Assembly (NCBI GenBank): GCA_018806915.1
Contig: JAGKQI010000073.1
Span: forward strand, 1,054,001-1,118,000
DNA length: 64,000 nt
DNA from: Phytophthora colocasiae
Taxonomy: Eukaryota > Oomycota > Peronosporomycetes > Peronosporales > Peronosporaceae
Direction: 5' to 3'
Shown here: positions 10,482 through 20,461 of the stretch, piece after piece
How the letters are laid out: every line of letters begins with the position of its first letter
How positions within the stretch are numbered: position 1 is the stretch's first letter
Translations under genes and position numbers: made by a program
The notes under the pieces: generated by a model
Told to the model about the DNA's origin: nothing
The model's input: the letters and a program-made list of their open reading frames with translations, nothing else
The model's database searches: none

Positions 10482-11934
10482 CTTCGAGGTGAAGTACAAG
10501 CCTGGCAGGCAGAACGTCCTCGCTGACGCGTTATCACGTCGCCCGGACTATGAGTTATCTCATGTCACCTCGGTGACGTCGTCCGTGACGGACATGGTTC
10601 GAGCAGCGTACGCTCAGGACGACTCTTGTGTCGCGTTGCTCCAAGCTCTGGGGAGCGATGAGTTTAAAGACTCAAAGGTGACTCTGTCACGACGCCTAAA
10701 GGCGAGACTCCAACGCTACAGCCTGGAAGGCGGTCTGCTGTACTACAGCACGGGTCAGGATGACCCACCACGAGTGGTAGTTCCTCACGATGAGGATCTG
10801 AAGTACCGTATCCTCTATGAGGCTCACGACACACCCACAGGCGGCCACCTCGGTCGCGAGAAGACGTACGGCTCGGTGAGCTCCATGTACTGGTGGCCGA
10901 AGATGTACAAGTGGGTCAGCACATATGTGCGCACGTGCGAGACGTGTCAGCGGGTTAAACCCTCGCCGCATGCGGCTGCGCCTTTGGCGAGCTTACCTGT
11001 ACCCTCTGGGTGTTGGCAGTCCATAAGTATGGACTTTGTGTTTGGCCTGCCGAAGGACTCGGCAGGCAACACGGGCGTGGTGGTCTTTGTTGACCGTCTG
11101 AGCAAGATGGCTCATCTGGCGGCTGTGCCGGACACCGTCGATGGTGCTGGTACAGCGACGATCTTCATCGATCGGGTCTTCCGCCAGCATGGGCTGCCTG
11201 AGACCATTGTCTCGGATCGAGATCCCCGTTTCACGGGTCACTTCTGGACGTCCGTCTTCAAGGTGCTGGGCACTCGACTGGACATGTCCACGGCGGACCA
11301 TCCGCAGACCGACGGTCAGACCGAACGCGTGAACCGCGTTCTGGAGGACATCCTCCGCAGCGTATGCGCTGAAACGCCGAAGCGTTGGAGCGCTATGCTC
11401 CCTCTCGTTGAGTTCTCCATGAACAATGCGGTGCATGCCTCGACAGGCTTCACCCCGTTCTACGTGAACGGCCTTGCGCACCCGCGCGTTCCGCTCACTC
11501 CGCCACGCGGTAGCCTTGGGCTTGGTGGGGGAGAGGCTGTGCCGTCGCTCGACTCCGAGCTTGCTGATATCAGCCCTTCTGCTGTGCGTAAACAAGTCGA
11601 TGACTTCCTCTCGGTGAGATTGAGCGTATTACGCCGTGTACGTGACGCGATGGCTGAAAGCCAAGACGTTCAGAAGGAACAAGCGGATACAAAAGGTAGA
11701 AGCAATGTATGGGAATTTAAGGTCGGTGACCAGGTTTTATTAAACGCTAAGAACCTACCTACACATGCAGTGTCAAATGTCTTTAAGACGAAATTGCGTC
11801 CGCGTTTCATCGGACCATTTACGGTCGTGGCCAAGAAGGGCCTGGCATACACGCTTGACTTGCCAAAGCGGATGCGAACACACCCGGTGTTCTACGTCGG
11901 CTTGCTTAAGCCATATCGGGACCCCGCGGGGTGA
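10384..11934 (+). CDS. Chromovirus RNase H end and integrase
   Basis: It begins in the middle of RNase H (YTDHASLRTATQSPHLSQRM, then QNVLADALSRRP). The integrase follows: an HHCC zinc region (H..H, CETCQRVKP near 10940-10970), the catalytic core with SMDFVFGLP (Asp), VSDRDPRFTG (Asp) and DGQTERVNRVLEDILR (Glu), and a GPY/F-type segment (KLRPRFIGPFTVVAKKGLAY). It ends at a TGA at 11932. The chromodomain lies just downstream in the next frame, so a +1/-1 change near 11930 probably joins them in a functional copy. Confidence 0.92.
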   Translation: MIYTDHASLRTATQSPHLSQRMARWLSFFAEYNFEVKYKPGRQNVLADALSRRPDYELSHVTSVTSSVTDMVRAAYAQDDSCVALLQALGSDEFKDSKVTLSRRLKARLQRYSLEGGLLYYSTGQDDPPRVVVPHDEDLKYRILYEAHDTPTGGHLGREKTYGSVSSMYWWPKMYKWVSTYVRTCETCQRVKPSPHAAAPLASLPVPSGCWQSISMDFVFGLPKDSAGNTGVVVFVDRLSKMAHLAAVPDTVDGAGTATIFIDRVFRQHGLPETIVSDRDPRFTGHFWTSVFKVLGTRLDMSTADHPQTDGQTERVNRVLEDILRSVCAETPKRWSAMLPLVEFSMNNAVHASTGFTPFYVNGLAHPRVPLTPPRGSLGLGGGEAVPSLDSELADISPSAVRKQVDDFLSVRLSVLRRVRDAMAESQDVQKEQADTKGRSNVWEFKVGDQVLLNAKNLPTHAVSNVFKTKLRPRFIGPFTVVAKKGLAYTLDLPKRMRTHPVFYVGLLKPYRDPAG

Positions 11935-13789
11935 GCGCGGAGGCGCTGGCACCGACGACACGTGCCCAGGCTGCGTCATCTGCAGCAGCAACGTCACCTG
12001 ACCTCGCAACTCAGCGAGCTGAAGCTCCTGCTGGTGCAGGCGAGCAGTCAGGGACTGAGGACCTTCGAGCCAAGCCATCCGGCTTTCAATCTCCTCCATG
12101 TCATGAGCGAGACGGGCATGCGAATGCCAAACACTCTCGACGTTCCCTTGAAGGGACTGAGTCTGACTCCGGAGAGTACCGATCGAGTGATCGAGTTGGT
12201 ACCAGGCGCGATGCGACAAATAGCGCTCGTCACACTCATCGAGTACGGCGTTCCGCAGCGAATCGGCCTCCTCCGCCGTTGCTCGATGAGCAGGGGACTC
12301 CCCACTACCACGTGGAGCGCCTGATGGCGCGGCGTCGCCACCGTAGTCAAAACCAGTATCTGGTGAAGTGGCGTGGATATCCTCATTCCCAAAACTCGTG
12401 GGAGTTTGAAGGGTCCCTGAGGCAGGACTGCCCTGACGTCGTGGACGCTTTTGATCGCGAAGATCGGGGGCGCCCGAAGGGCTCGAGGTCGACCACTCGG
12501 TCGACACCCGCTTCTCACCACTAGTGTGAGAAGCTGACGGACGAGCAGCCGAGCTCAGGCTCTGGTCCGTGGCTGGCACAGCCAGCGAGTCTCCCTCGGA
12601 GACTGAAGGAGCATCCTGCGAAGCAGGGATAGTGGCCTGAGAGGCGGGAGCCACTGCCGTCGTGTGACGAGGAAAGCGGCCGGGCCGCACGCGTATCTTC
12701 GCGTACTGGAAGAAGTAGACCTCGGGCGAGGCGGACGTCCACCTCGGCGCAGCTCTCCATGAGCCGGTCAAACGACGCGAGCTTCCGTGAAGCCTCGGCC
12801 CAGGTGGCCACATGGACCATGTAGTCCCGGGTGGTCTCTCCGGTTTGGAGCAGGAGTGGATAAGTCCTCATCTGAGGCACAGACTCCCGTCGCCGTTGCT
12901 TATCTAAGCGTTGCCGATACTCGGCGAGTGTGCACACCTGCGGGGTCAGGAAACGCTCATGGAGCCCCTGTCGCTGCTGAGTCTCAGCCACCGTACGTGG
13001 AGGATTGCCTATGGCGTAACCATGCAGGTTTGGCTGCGCCATCAACTGCTTCACCTGCTCGGCAGGGTCGCGAGGCTCGAAGCCGTAGTCGCGCCGCGAC
13101 GAAGTCCCCACGATGTCCCGTTGGACCGGTCGACGTGACTCTGGAGCACCGCTCAGGAAGCCTCCTGTGCCTCATCCAGAGGGTTGGTGATCGCGTCTTC
13201 GACTCCCTTGAGTGACTCTGGCTCATCGCGAGCAGGAAGCGGTGGTGCGTTGCGCAACGCGTTGAGCACGAGGCTCGAAGGTCCCTCCGGGAACGGATTG
13301 GGCTGCCGCAGCTGCCGAGGAATTGAGTACCGACGCGGATCGCGTGGAGAGCGCAGCTCAGATCGGGTCGTCCGAGGGCTCGCAGGGAGCAGGAGACGCA
13401 TGGGCATCGCCCTGTTCCGACTCCTCGTAGTCCACTTCGACCTCGCCTTCCTCTGTAGGGAGAGCGACGTGGGTCGCGCGTCGGCGACGCTGTCGTGTAC
13501 TCGAAGGGTGAGCCACCGCTACCACTTGACGTCGGCTGGCCTTGAACATCGCTCCGTAGCGAAGGCGAGACGCCGCGAAATACTCCGAATCGGAGAGCGT
13601 GAGAGGAGCCGAGGGCTCAGACCGGAAAGCGCTGAGGCGCTGGGGCGTAGACGCCTGGTCACTGGACACCCCAGGAGCGGTTGGCTCGCTGGGGAGAATT
13701 GAAGAATGTGCTCGTTGAGCCAGCGCACCCGCGCACTCTCGTTGAGAGATTTCTTTTATCGGAAAGTTGCCGGTGACAGGCCTTGACAA
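11773..13789 (-). CDS. Antisense ORF of the chromovirus, coiled-coil protein, frameshifted
   Basis: Antisense to the 3' part of the element, open frames run almost without gap: 13789-13358, 13407-13153, 13111-12521 and 12813-11773. The first begins at an ATG just inside the 3' LTR. Together they describe a protein of about 600 residues with small frame changes. It has a Ser/Pro-rich N-terminus with an acidic patch (EEGEVEVDYEESE), a helical middle (TLAEYRQRLDKQRRRE) and a heptad-rich region of about 80 residues (LRSQTQSLQGNVESV, then LTARLHQQELQLAELRGQ). The 1.3 kb between the chromodomain and the 3' LTR has no sense ORF, so this frame is the only coding candidate there. I recognise no family. 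Confidence 0.5.
11935..12524 (+). CDS. Chromodomain C-terminal extension of integrase
   Basis: A low-complexity Ala/Thr/Arg linker leads to a chromodomain at about 12319-12465: HYHVERLMARRR, then QYLVKWRGYPHSQNSWEFEG, then DVVDAFDR. Integrase-linked chromodomains direct chromoviruses to marked chromatin. The aromatic positions (Y, W, W) are present. The frame is entered from the integrase frame at about 11930, with no ATG of its own. The opposite strand of this same stretch also carries a long open frame with coiled-coil character. Confidence 0.9.
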
Positions 13790-13827
13790 GGCAGTTATGT
13801 CTACAGTTGTAGATACTCCGTATCCAC

Positions 13828-13843
13828 GGTTTGGTGGGGAGGG
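13828..13843 (+). promoter_or_regulatory. Chromovirus polypurine tract
   Basis: GGTTTGGTGGGGAGGG lies directly before the 3' LTR and is in the right place and composition to prime plus-strand DNA synthesis. Confidence 0.75.
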
Positions 13844-14255
13844 TGTAACGGGGTTACACGGCGCTGCGCGCCTTGGCTACAATAGGTGTGGTATACACCA
13901 TCCAGGTCACAAGTCACAGATCCGTGTACAACACATAGTGTTTCTCACACGTCACACATGTAGCCAGTTGCTGGCTGTTAGCTCAGAGCCACACATTACA
14001 TTTGATTAGGATTTAGTATGTTAGATACTAAATCCGTTACATTCAGGATTAGGGCAATAAAATAAATAAAAATCAGTTTGCATTTTACATAATTAGTGTT
14101 AGTTCCTTTATTATAGGGACACTGATTGTGAGAGTCCCGTATTTAGTGGACTACTTGGTTCTTGTATAGAACCGAAGGCTAGTGCCTTGCAAGCAGGACT
14201 CTACGAGTCAACCCAACTTCCTCTGTGCCGTGCACACCTACGCAGCCCCGCTGCA
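13844..14255 (+). repeat. Chromovirus 3' LTR
   Basis: It is 412 bp, identical to the 5' LTR except at 14035 by my reading, and is followed by the target duplication GATGT at 14256-14260. Confidence 0.95.
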
Positions 14256-14398
14256 GATGTGAATTCGGCGAATTTCCAGGATTTACCGAATTTTATCGGG
14301 ATCAATGGGTAGCCCGCTGGTCTCTGGTGCTATCGGACTACAACCGGGTGGTTCATAGTACGACACCGATTTCTTCGTGAACCTCCATACCGTTCTGA

Positions 14399-16270
14399 CA
14401 TACAGACGTCGGCCACGTTGGGGTCACCACCTTTGACACGCTCTACGACGAGGCATCTCCTTTCGACACAGACGTCAGCAGAGAGTGCGTCATTAACGGG
14501 ATCACGCGGTGCGTGCCGGCGGACATTTTCCGTACCTTCAAGGCCCTAGCCTTAACCAACGGCATTCCGTTTTGCGAGAACACATTGTTCATCAAACCAA
14601 ACGCAGATCGTTTGGAGATCCCTCACACTGATGTGGAATTCTTGACCGCGGTGGTTAACCTACCGAATGTAGGTATTGCAGGAGCCTTACGTATTCTCAG
14701 AGGGCAGACCTCAAGGGACCCTCGTCCCAATAAGGCTCTTCGTCCCAAGTTGTACCGAACACACTTGGCAGATTATCCAGGGTTACAGCGTCTCTGTGCA
14801 ATTGCAGAACACGGGGTCATACCACATTGGCGGACAGACGTGGAACGGATCGGAGTCCGACCACTACCGGCCAATTACCCAAGCGCTGTAAGCGGAGCAG
14901 CGATTGTGAATCGCCGTCTCTTGAAGGACTATTATCGAGGCCGTTGCCTTCTAGCCAATATAGAGATCCTGGTAGCTGATCCAGGATTTCAAGCGAGCGC
15001 CTTTGCGCTAGTCCCGAAGAAAGACATTCCCATAACGGAAGACGGTCGGACAATTCACAATCTAGCGGCCCCCGTAGGGGCATCCGTGAACGAGGCCACA
15101 GACACCGAGCTGACGCCGGACGCTCGGTGGGAAACATTCTTCCATATTGCCTTGCGAGTTACAGAACTTCGCCGTCGATACCCAGGTTGTCGCATCTTCG
15201 CGCTTGGGGCAGATATTGCGGAGGCATTCCTCCACGTGCCAGTGCACGAACGGCATGCACCCGCAATCGGGGGCTCCGTTCCCCAATCACAAGTCGGTAT
15301 CGTATCTGGATCAGCCGTATTCGGGTGGACAGCTTCTCCCGGATTCTTTGCCATAATGGGGAAAGCAGTAAGGCACTATCAGCGGGCAGGCACATCGTAT
15401 GTGCTCGGATTACCAGAACCCATGTGGATATACCAGTGGGTAGACGACATCGTGCTTATTGAGGTGGACATTGGAGACAGACTCCTGCGCACGGAGCGCC
15501 GTCTTCGAGATGCGGTTAAGTTGGTATTCGGGAATGACGGTTGGCACGAGGGCAGGTTCACCACGTGGTCGGAACAGTTCCATGCAGTCGGCATCGACTG
15601 GAATATTCCCGAAGCCACCGCTACTCTTCCACATAGGAAGATTGACAAGGTCAAGCAAACGGTGCAGGACACGCTCAAGCAGCGATTCGTATCACACAAA
15701 CGATTGGACTCTCTCGTGGGGATCCTTCGTCATGTGGTGACATTTATACCGATTGCAAAACCCTTCATGCAGCGAATCGTATTCGCGCAGCTGGCCTCCA
15801 AGAGAGCAGGTAGGAGCGGAACTCCTATGACGACATCTCTGAGGCTCGATCTGCTCTGGTGGAACAAACTGGTGTTCCAGAACGAGTTTGCAGGGGTTCC
15901 TCTGACGATGTTCGGTACGGAGCCCCCTGAATCGGACGGATGGGTAATTCTACATGACACATCGACTGTGTTCGTATTCGGTCTTACCCCTAAGCGTGTG
16001 CACCGGGTACATTGCGGGTTACAAGTTACCGAAGTTGACTTGCCACGAATACTTCTGGATCTCATGATACGATGGAAGGTGGCGGCACCGTCCGAGAAGT
16101 CGTGGAGCCTACTCCGTTTGTATGTACGCAATGCATGGGAGATCAGACTTCTGCGAACAATGTTCAGCCGGGACTCTACAGCGCAGCAACACTTGCGCTC
16201 ATTGGCATTGGTCCAAGCAGCTCGCAAGTGCATAATCACTGTGAACCGAATACTGGCCCGGTCGGCCGAA
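14399..16270 (+). pseudogene. YR retroelement reverse transcriptase-RNase H, 3'-truncated
   Basis: Open from a stop at 14396-14398 through the junction at 16270. The first ~170 codons are a helical lead-in (ADIFRTFKALALTNGIPF). The RT follows from about 14980: FALVPKKDIPITEDGRTIHN, then FALGADIAEAFLHVPVH (first Asp), then TASPGFFAIMGKAVR, then the box QWVDDIVLIE near 15435. The part after 15840 (LRLDLLWWNKLVF, then GWVILHDTSTVFVFG) matches the place of the DIRS-type RNase H, ending at CIITVNRILARSAEL where an N..AD motif would be expected. The frame then runs into M96 antisense sequence, so the end is cut off. Confidence 0.75.
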
Positions 16271-16628
16271 CTTTCAGGTGCTTCTTCAGCGCAACAACGA
16301 GCGTTTTCTGAACCGAACATATGCCTTGTAGGTCTTCTTGTAGCTGTTCGCTCTCGAGTCTCTTCTTGAGTTGTTGCTCAGCCTTATTTTTCCAAGTCGT
16401 GTCAATGATTCTTGTTCTGACGACGGGGGGCGAGTCGCAATTACTAGATTGTCTCTTCTTTAGTTGTCCCAGTCGAAGTTCGAGCTCTCGTGTCTGCTCA
16501 CGGAGATACTTGAGCTCCCGCGTTTCTCGATGCACACGCTTTTTCTTTGGTTGCACTGGCATCAAAACGATCGTCGTCGCTTGGTCTGTTTCGACCTGAG
16601 GTGGAGAATTTGGGTCGATGGGGCCCAT
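16271..16628 (-). pseudogene. M96-like gene copy B, N-terminal half
   Basis: The first ~120 codons of an M96 mating-specific-like protein: a basic cluster (QPKKKRVHRETRELKYL), a leucine-rich coiled coil (LREQTRELELRLGQLKKRQ) and a second helix (KAEQQLKKRLESEQLQED). It stops being related to copy A exactly at 16271, in the middle of the ALKKHLK codons. Its continuation lies at 20462-21321 on the opposite strand, where the homology resumes at the very next base, with no duplication or loss. The gene was therefore cut at one point and its halves separated by an inversion. Confidence 0.8.
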
Positions 16629-17057
16629 AACGAGAAAAATTGTCTCGTCACTGAACTTGTCACTACCGTTGTGGCGTAATATGCTGATTACTCTCCCGCA
16701 TTCTTCCTTATCTTATACCCTTCTTATACCGATCGACATTCGTGATAAGACCAGAACACTGTCACCGATTTGACAATGCAAGCCTGGATTTACTCACACG
16801 GAGAAGCTAACACCCCCGTACATGTACGCTATGGTAGTTCTTTTTGATTTATTTTGTGAGGTTCGCGATGGTCTACAAAAGTGCCTCAGGCATAGTCGCG
16901 TACTATCCCAGATAAGCCTCGCCCTATGGTTGGGTCGGCGCCAAGTATGATGTAGTCAGCAAAAGAAGTCCGATAAAGTTAATCAACTATCTTATGCACA
17001 GTACAATGCCCAGTAGTCTAGAGTCGTCAGCTAACCAGCAAACCAATCCATTTCATT
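16629..17057. other. Intergenic region between M96 copies
   Basis: About 430 bp upstream of the copy B N-half and downstream of copy A. I see no coding sequence. It should hold the promoter of copy B. No clear oomycete initiator was found. Confidence 0.4.
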
Positions 17058-18242
17058 TCACTCATCGCTCCCGTACGTGGCCTTCCAGTCCTCTTGCAAC
17101 AATAGTTCTCGAACCATGCAACAGTATATAGCATCTGTTTTGCTGTGGGCGCTTGCCATGGAGTCGAAAAACGCTTGAATCTGCCTTTTGTCATCAACTC
17201 CTTTCAAGAACAAGGGAGTCGTCTCCGAATACATTTCAACGAATGTGTTTCCTCCTGGTAGGCGTCGTAACTTGACCCAACCTGTTCTTCTGCACTGCAT
17301 TCCGAAGAACCTGGTGCCACTGACCTCAACGGGATTAGTCCAATTGACCAACATTATGATCTCGCTGTTGTCGTCGATGTATCTCCTGCTGGTCTGTTTT
17401 CCGCAAATGGTGGCGGTAAAATCCTCGCTCTCGACCGACCAGGTGAAAGACGCCGCAAAGTTACTTTGCGTGTGTAGGTCCTATCGCCGCAAACGCAGTT
17501 ACAAACAATGAATGTGCGGGGATAAAAGGAATACCATACCGTTTGTAGTCTTCCCTGTTGGATGTACGGTTCGGACGTCATCAACCGCCAATACGCGTTT
17601 CCTGCTACATGGACATCGAATGGGATCGACGTGCCGTAATGCATCTCAAATGTTGCATTGGAGCTGTTGCAGGAACCCGCTATCATGATTTCCCTCCCAT
17701 GGGAAACTCCTGTTGACATTTGCAGTCCAATTCTCGAATGGAACTCCGGCTGCTGCATCTTCAAATACATTTTCGCCACTTGAGTGAGTTGTTCCGCGTA
17801 GATCCCCGAATCGTCTCCAGAGAACAGATTCCAGAATTTCGTGACTTTGGGTTTCAGCAGAAATGGGAGTTTCTTGTCATTTGAACACGCTTTCAGGTGC
17901 TTCTTCAGCGCAACAACAAGCGTTTTCTGAACCGAACATATGCCTTGTACATCTTCTTGTAGCTGTTCGCTCTCGAGTCTCTTCTTGAGTTGTTGTTCAG
18001 CCTTATTTCCAAGTGGGGTCAATGCCATTGAGTCTATCAATGGAGGATAAGCCACAACCACTAGATTGTCTGTTCTTTAGTTGTTCCAGTCGAAATTCGA
18101 GCTCGCGCGTCTGATCACGGAGGCACTTGATCTCCCGAGCCTCACGACGCACGCGCTTCTTCTTTGGTTTCACTGGCGTCAGCATCAACGCTGCCATTTG
18201 GTCCATTTCGACCTGTGGAGGAGAAGTTGAGGCGATGGCCAT
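17058..18242 (-). pseudogene. M96 mating-specific-like protein, copy A
   Basis: Probable member of the oomycete M96 mating-specific family: N-terminal basic region plus leucine-rich coiled coil (PKKKRVRREAREIKCLRDQT), a middle helical region, and a C-terminal START-like half (GTRFFGMQCRRTGWVKLRR, then MVRELLLQEDWKATYG). It starts at ATG 18242. An intron of 59 bp lies at 17481-17539 (GTATGG...GATAG), placed by comparison with copy B. Near 18005 the A-run after the TGG codon is two bases shorter than in copy B, which shifts the frame and makes a stop, so as read the gene is broken. The family is linked to sexual development in Phytophthora; the role here is inferred. Confidence 0.7.
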
Positions 18243-18376
18243 AACGAGAGTGTCGGAACCTTAACTGTCACTGTCACTGGAGAATTTGTCAATGGCACTA
18301 TTATTAATAATACATGTACCGTTGTGGCGTAAGATACTCAAGTTTCCAGCGCTTGCGTGAGTCGCCGGATGCTATG

Positions 18377-18473
18377 GATCACATAAGTTTGAAAGCCTCA
18401 ATGTTGATTGAACGACCCCATACAGTAGTTCAATCAACATTGAGGCCTTTTTCACCATCAATCTTATGTGATC
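18377..18473. repeat. Nested inverted repeat (hairpin)
   Basis: Outer arms GATCACATAAG (18377-18387) and CTTATGTGATC (18463-18473). Inner 19-bp arms at 18395-18413 and 18428-18446 are perfect complements around a 14-base loop. The RNA or single strand would fold into a long stem. It lies about 135 bp upstream of copy A. It could be a tiny foldback element. Confidence 0.8.
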
Positions 18474-18820
18474 TGTCCATTTGTAGTTGATCAGGTCTGC
18501 CAAACACTCTACATCAGTTCGTGACGGAAAAGATCCAGCCATAAATGTCGTCAACTGTACCAGACAATCCTGAGATAGGGCCTCCTGGTGGTCCGCTGAC
18601 CAATGCACCACAAAGCTACTAGCTTTACGGCGGTAGTTTTCCGGTACGCATGGCAGGCGTTCTAGTCCTTATGATAAGAAGGATTACGATTCGAAAAATC
18701 AATATCCTAAACAATTCAATCAAACCTTCAGAAGCCAAGCGTAGTAGCAACAAGGAATAACCAGTTTCCAGACAATCCTGAGATCGTAATACAATCCTGG
18801 GGTTGTAATACATGTATGAT
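18474..18820. other. Unassigned spacer
   Basis: It contains two partial direct repeats (GACAATCCTGAGAT near 18562 and 18772). No gene is recognised; a 79-codon frame on the minus strand (18372-18611) has no recognisable product. Confidence 0.35.
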
Positions 18821-18895
18821 CTTTCCTTAGTTGTCTTCACGCACGGCGAGAGGGGCAAATACTTGATTAGTTAGCGAAGCTTGGCTTCTCAACCC
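18821..18895 (-). repeat. 75-bp repeat R, copy 1
   Basis: Direct repeat of 19224-19298 with one mismatch. In copy 2 this sequence encodes the last ~25 codons and stop of the YR gene, so copy 1 is a detached 3' end of a YR gene, 328 bp away. Confidence 0.85.
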
Positions 18896-19048
18896 TAACT
18901 AATCCGAATTCGAGTAGATTGTACCCCTCATGGAGAACAGTCTATAAACCCGCTGGGAAACTGAGTTTTGTGGGCAAGCCCAACCCAACTTGGGAGAAAA
19001 TACTAATCCCCACTTGGAACACAACCACGTTGGAGAAAGAAAAAAAAA

Positions 19049-19225
19049 ATTTTCGCGGGAGCCCGGCTCCTTTCTCCGAGGACTATATGTCCAGGACTAT
19101 GTGTCCTTCCTTGCGCTGGAACACTTGCTGTTCAGCCAGCGAACTCGCGAATGCCGTGAGTTTCGCCTTTCTTCGGAAACATCCGGTTCGCTTCGCCGCC
19201 TAACCGGTTCACCGAACCGTGCACT
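19049..19225 (-). repeat. 177-bp repeat X, right copy
   Basis: Inverted relative to 1982-2158. In coding sense of the YR gene it starts at the end of the R repeat, so the order is YR gene, R, X. It is followed by a T-rich tract instead of ORF1. Confidence 0.85.
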
Positions 19226-19298
19226 TTCCTTAGTTGTCTTCACTCACGGCGAGAGGGGCAAATACTTGATTAGTTAGCGAAGCTTGGCTTCTCAACCC
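19224..19298 (-). repeat. 75-bp repeat R, copy 2 (YR gene 3' end)
   Basis: Encodes the C-terminus of the tyrosine recombinase. The same sequence recurs at 18821-18895. With X it forms the order R-X here and X-spacer-R for the detached copy, a permuted pair that recalls the split terminal repeats of YR retroelements. Confidence 0.8.
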
Positions 19299-20399
19299 CC
19301 CTTGCGTCCCGGATGACAGATCCGGGCAATCCCAAGTTGACGCTCGAATCATGTGTTCTGCCACATCTCGAAGCATTCCAGGTCTGAGTCTTGTGTACAC
19401 CGAAAAACACCAGCTCGACCAACGTCCCATCAATTTGATGACCAGCTCGCTGCGTCCCGCCGCCAGAAGAGCGCACGCCCCACCGATCCGCAGTGAGTGC
19501 GCCGAATATTCGGTTGGGTCTGCCCCACATGCTTCCGCGGCTCCTTTGATCGTCCTTGCTACCACGGACTTGTTGATCAGCTTCCTTTGCCCTATCGACG
19601 TCAAGTAGGGCCCAGTCTGTTCTCCTCGACTTTGCAGTCGTTGTCTTGCTTGACGACAAGCTTCTGCGGCTGCAACCGGGCACAGTTCCGGTAGGCCTGA
19701 TCGATAATGGCGTATCACGCTTCCTTGTCTTGTTCGGTCCCCTTTGTGGGATCTGAAATGTATATCCACGGAGACTCCTCTGGATGATCCCGGTCCGACC
19801 TGGGATCCATGGCGGTCCCGAATGATTACATCCTCTGCTTTTACATAGTGCGCGGTGCCGGTTGATGAGCCACGGCTCACTGGTCCCCACAGCTCCGAGC
19901 TGCGGTCCAAGAAGAAGAACCCGAGGAGGATCGACCCCCATAGGATATCGGTGATCTCTCCATTCAGGTCTGTCCGCTGCCCCATAAGCTGCCGATGCAT
20001 CTCGAGCAGCATGGGTGTGGTGACTGGCTGCTTCCGTTCCACCTGGCTGTGGGTGCGCTTATAGCCTTGAGCAATGAGCTCAAATTCCGGAGTCTTGTAA
20101 TTGAGTCGTGCGTTCCGAACGCTACGGTGGGCGAAGGCGACTGCCGCCATCTTGCCATCAAATGTCTGATACTTGTTTCCTCGTCCCTGGGAATTGTGTC
20201 CTTCGAGAGCACACAGTCCTGCGTAGAGACCGACGATACGGGTTTGCCGTTCTTGAGGGAGGCCGTCGATCCACACCGGAAATCCGAACTCACTGCAGAA
20301 GTTCCTCCAGTATCGGAACTTCTTGTCGTACGTGCCGAGTGTAGACTCGTTGATAGCCGCTCGTTTAAGTCGAGTTGTCTCTCTTGATATGTCTGCCAA
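19230..20399 (-). CDS. Tyrosine recombinase (DIRS-type integrase)
   Basis: A 389-codon ORF for a YR integrase. A helical core-binding N-terminus (residues about 1-110, KRAAINESTLGTYDKKFRYW) precedes the catalytic domain. Active-site residues visible are Arg in FFLDRSSELWG, His-x-x-Arg in AHSLRIGGACALL, then GRWSSWCFSVYTR with the expected W and the nucleophile Tyr. It looks complete and uninterrupted. It would recombine circular element DNA into the chromosome without target duplication. It lies on the strand opposite to the gag/RT part of the element, with 60 bp between its ATG and the M96 junction at 20461. Confidence 0.88.
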   Translation of the reverse strand: MADISRETTRLKRAAINESTLGTYDKKFRYWRNFCSEFGFPVWIDGLPQERQTRIVGLYAGLCALEGHNSQGRGNKYQTFDGKMAAVAFAHRSVRNARLNYKTPEFELIAQGYKRTHSQVERKQPVTTPMLLEMHRQLMGQRTDLNGEITDILWGSILLGFFFLDRSSELWGPVSRGSSTGTAHYVKAEDVIIRDRHGSQVGPGSSRGVSVDIHFRSHKGDRTRQGSVIRHYRSGLPELCPVAAAEACRQARQRLQSRGEQTGPYLTSIGQRKLINKSVVARTIKGAAEACGADPTEYSAHSLRIGGACALLAAGRSELVIKLMGRWSSWCFSVYTRLRPGMLRDVAEHMIRASTWDCPDLSSGTQGGLRSQASLTNQVFAPLAVSEDN

Positions 20400-20461
20400 C
20401 CTGTCAGCAGGTCAGAACGGTCAGAGATGTTAGTCGGGTTGTGAACGTCACACGCCCTCGC

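Larger units (their letters stand above)
6373..14255 (+). mobile_element. Ty3/gypsy chromovirus, near complete
   Basis: Full-length LTR retrotransposon of 7,883 bp with two 412-bp LTRs (6373-6784 and 13844-14255). They start TG, end CA and differ at one position that I could find (T at 6564, C at 14035). The 5-bp target duplication GATGT flanks it (6368-6372 and 14256-14260). Domain order is gag, zinc knuckle, protease, RT, RNase H, integrase, chromodomain, as in chromoviruses. Near-identical LTRs mean a recent insertion, later than the YR element it landed in. Several single-base frame changes break gag-pol, so this copy is probably non-autonomous as read. Confidence 0.95.
1982..16270 (+). 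mobile_element. YR (DIRS-like) retroelement, gag/RNase H/RT part, interrupted by a chromovirus
   Basis: Plus-strand part of a tyrosine-recombinase retrotransposon: leader repeat X, ORF1, an RS-rich ORF, a gag-like ORF with a CCCH finger, an archaeal-type RNase H, and an RT-RNase H ORF. Continuity is broken at 6373-14255 by a gypsy chromovirus and near 3.99-4.5 kb by a fragment of a DNA-transposon transposase. Its right edge at 16270 is exactly where sequence of an M96-like gene begins. The YR gene expected in such an element is found on the other strand at 19230-20399. No target duplication is seen at the gene junction, as expected for YR integration. Confidence 0.65.

Noticed and set aside
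19270..19941. 223-codon minus-strand frame overlapping the tyrosine recombinase
   Set aside because: Shadow of the YR gene in another frame; all YR motifs lie in the 389-codon frame.
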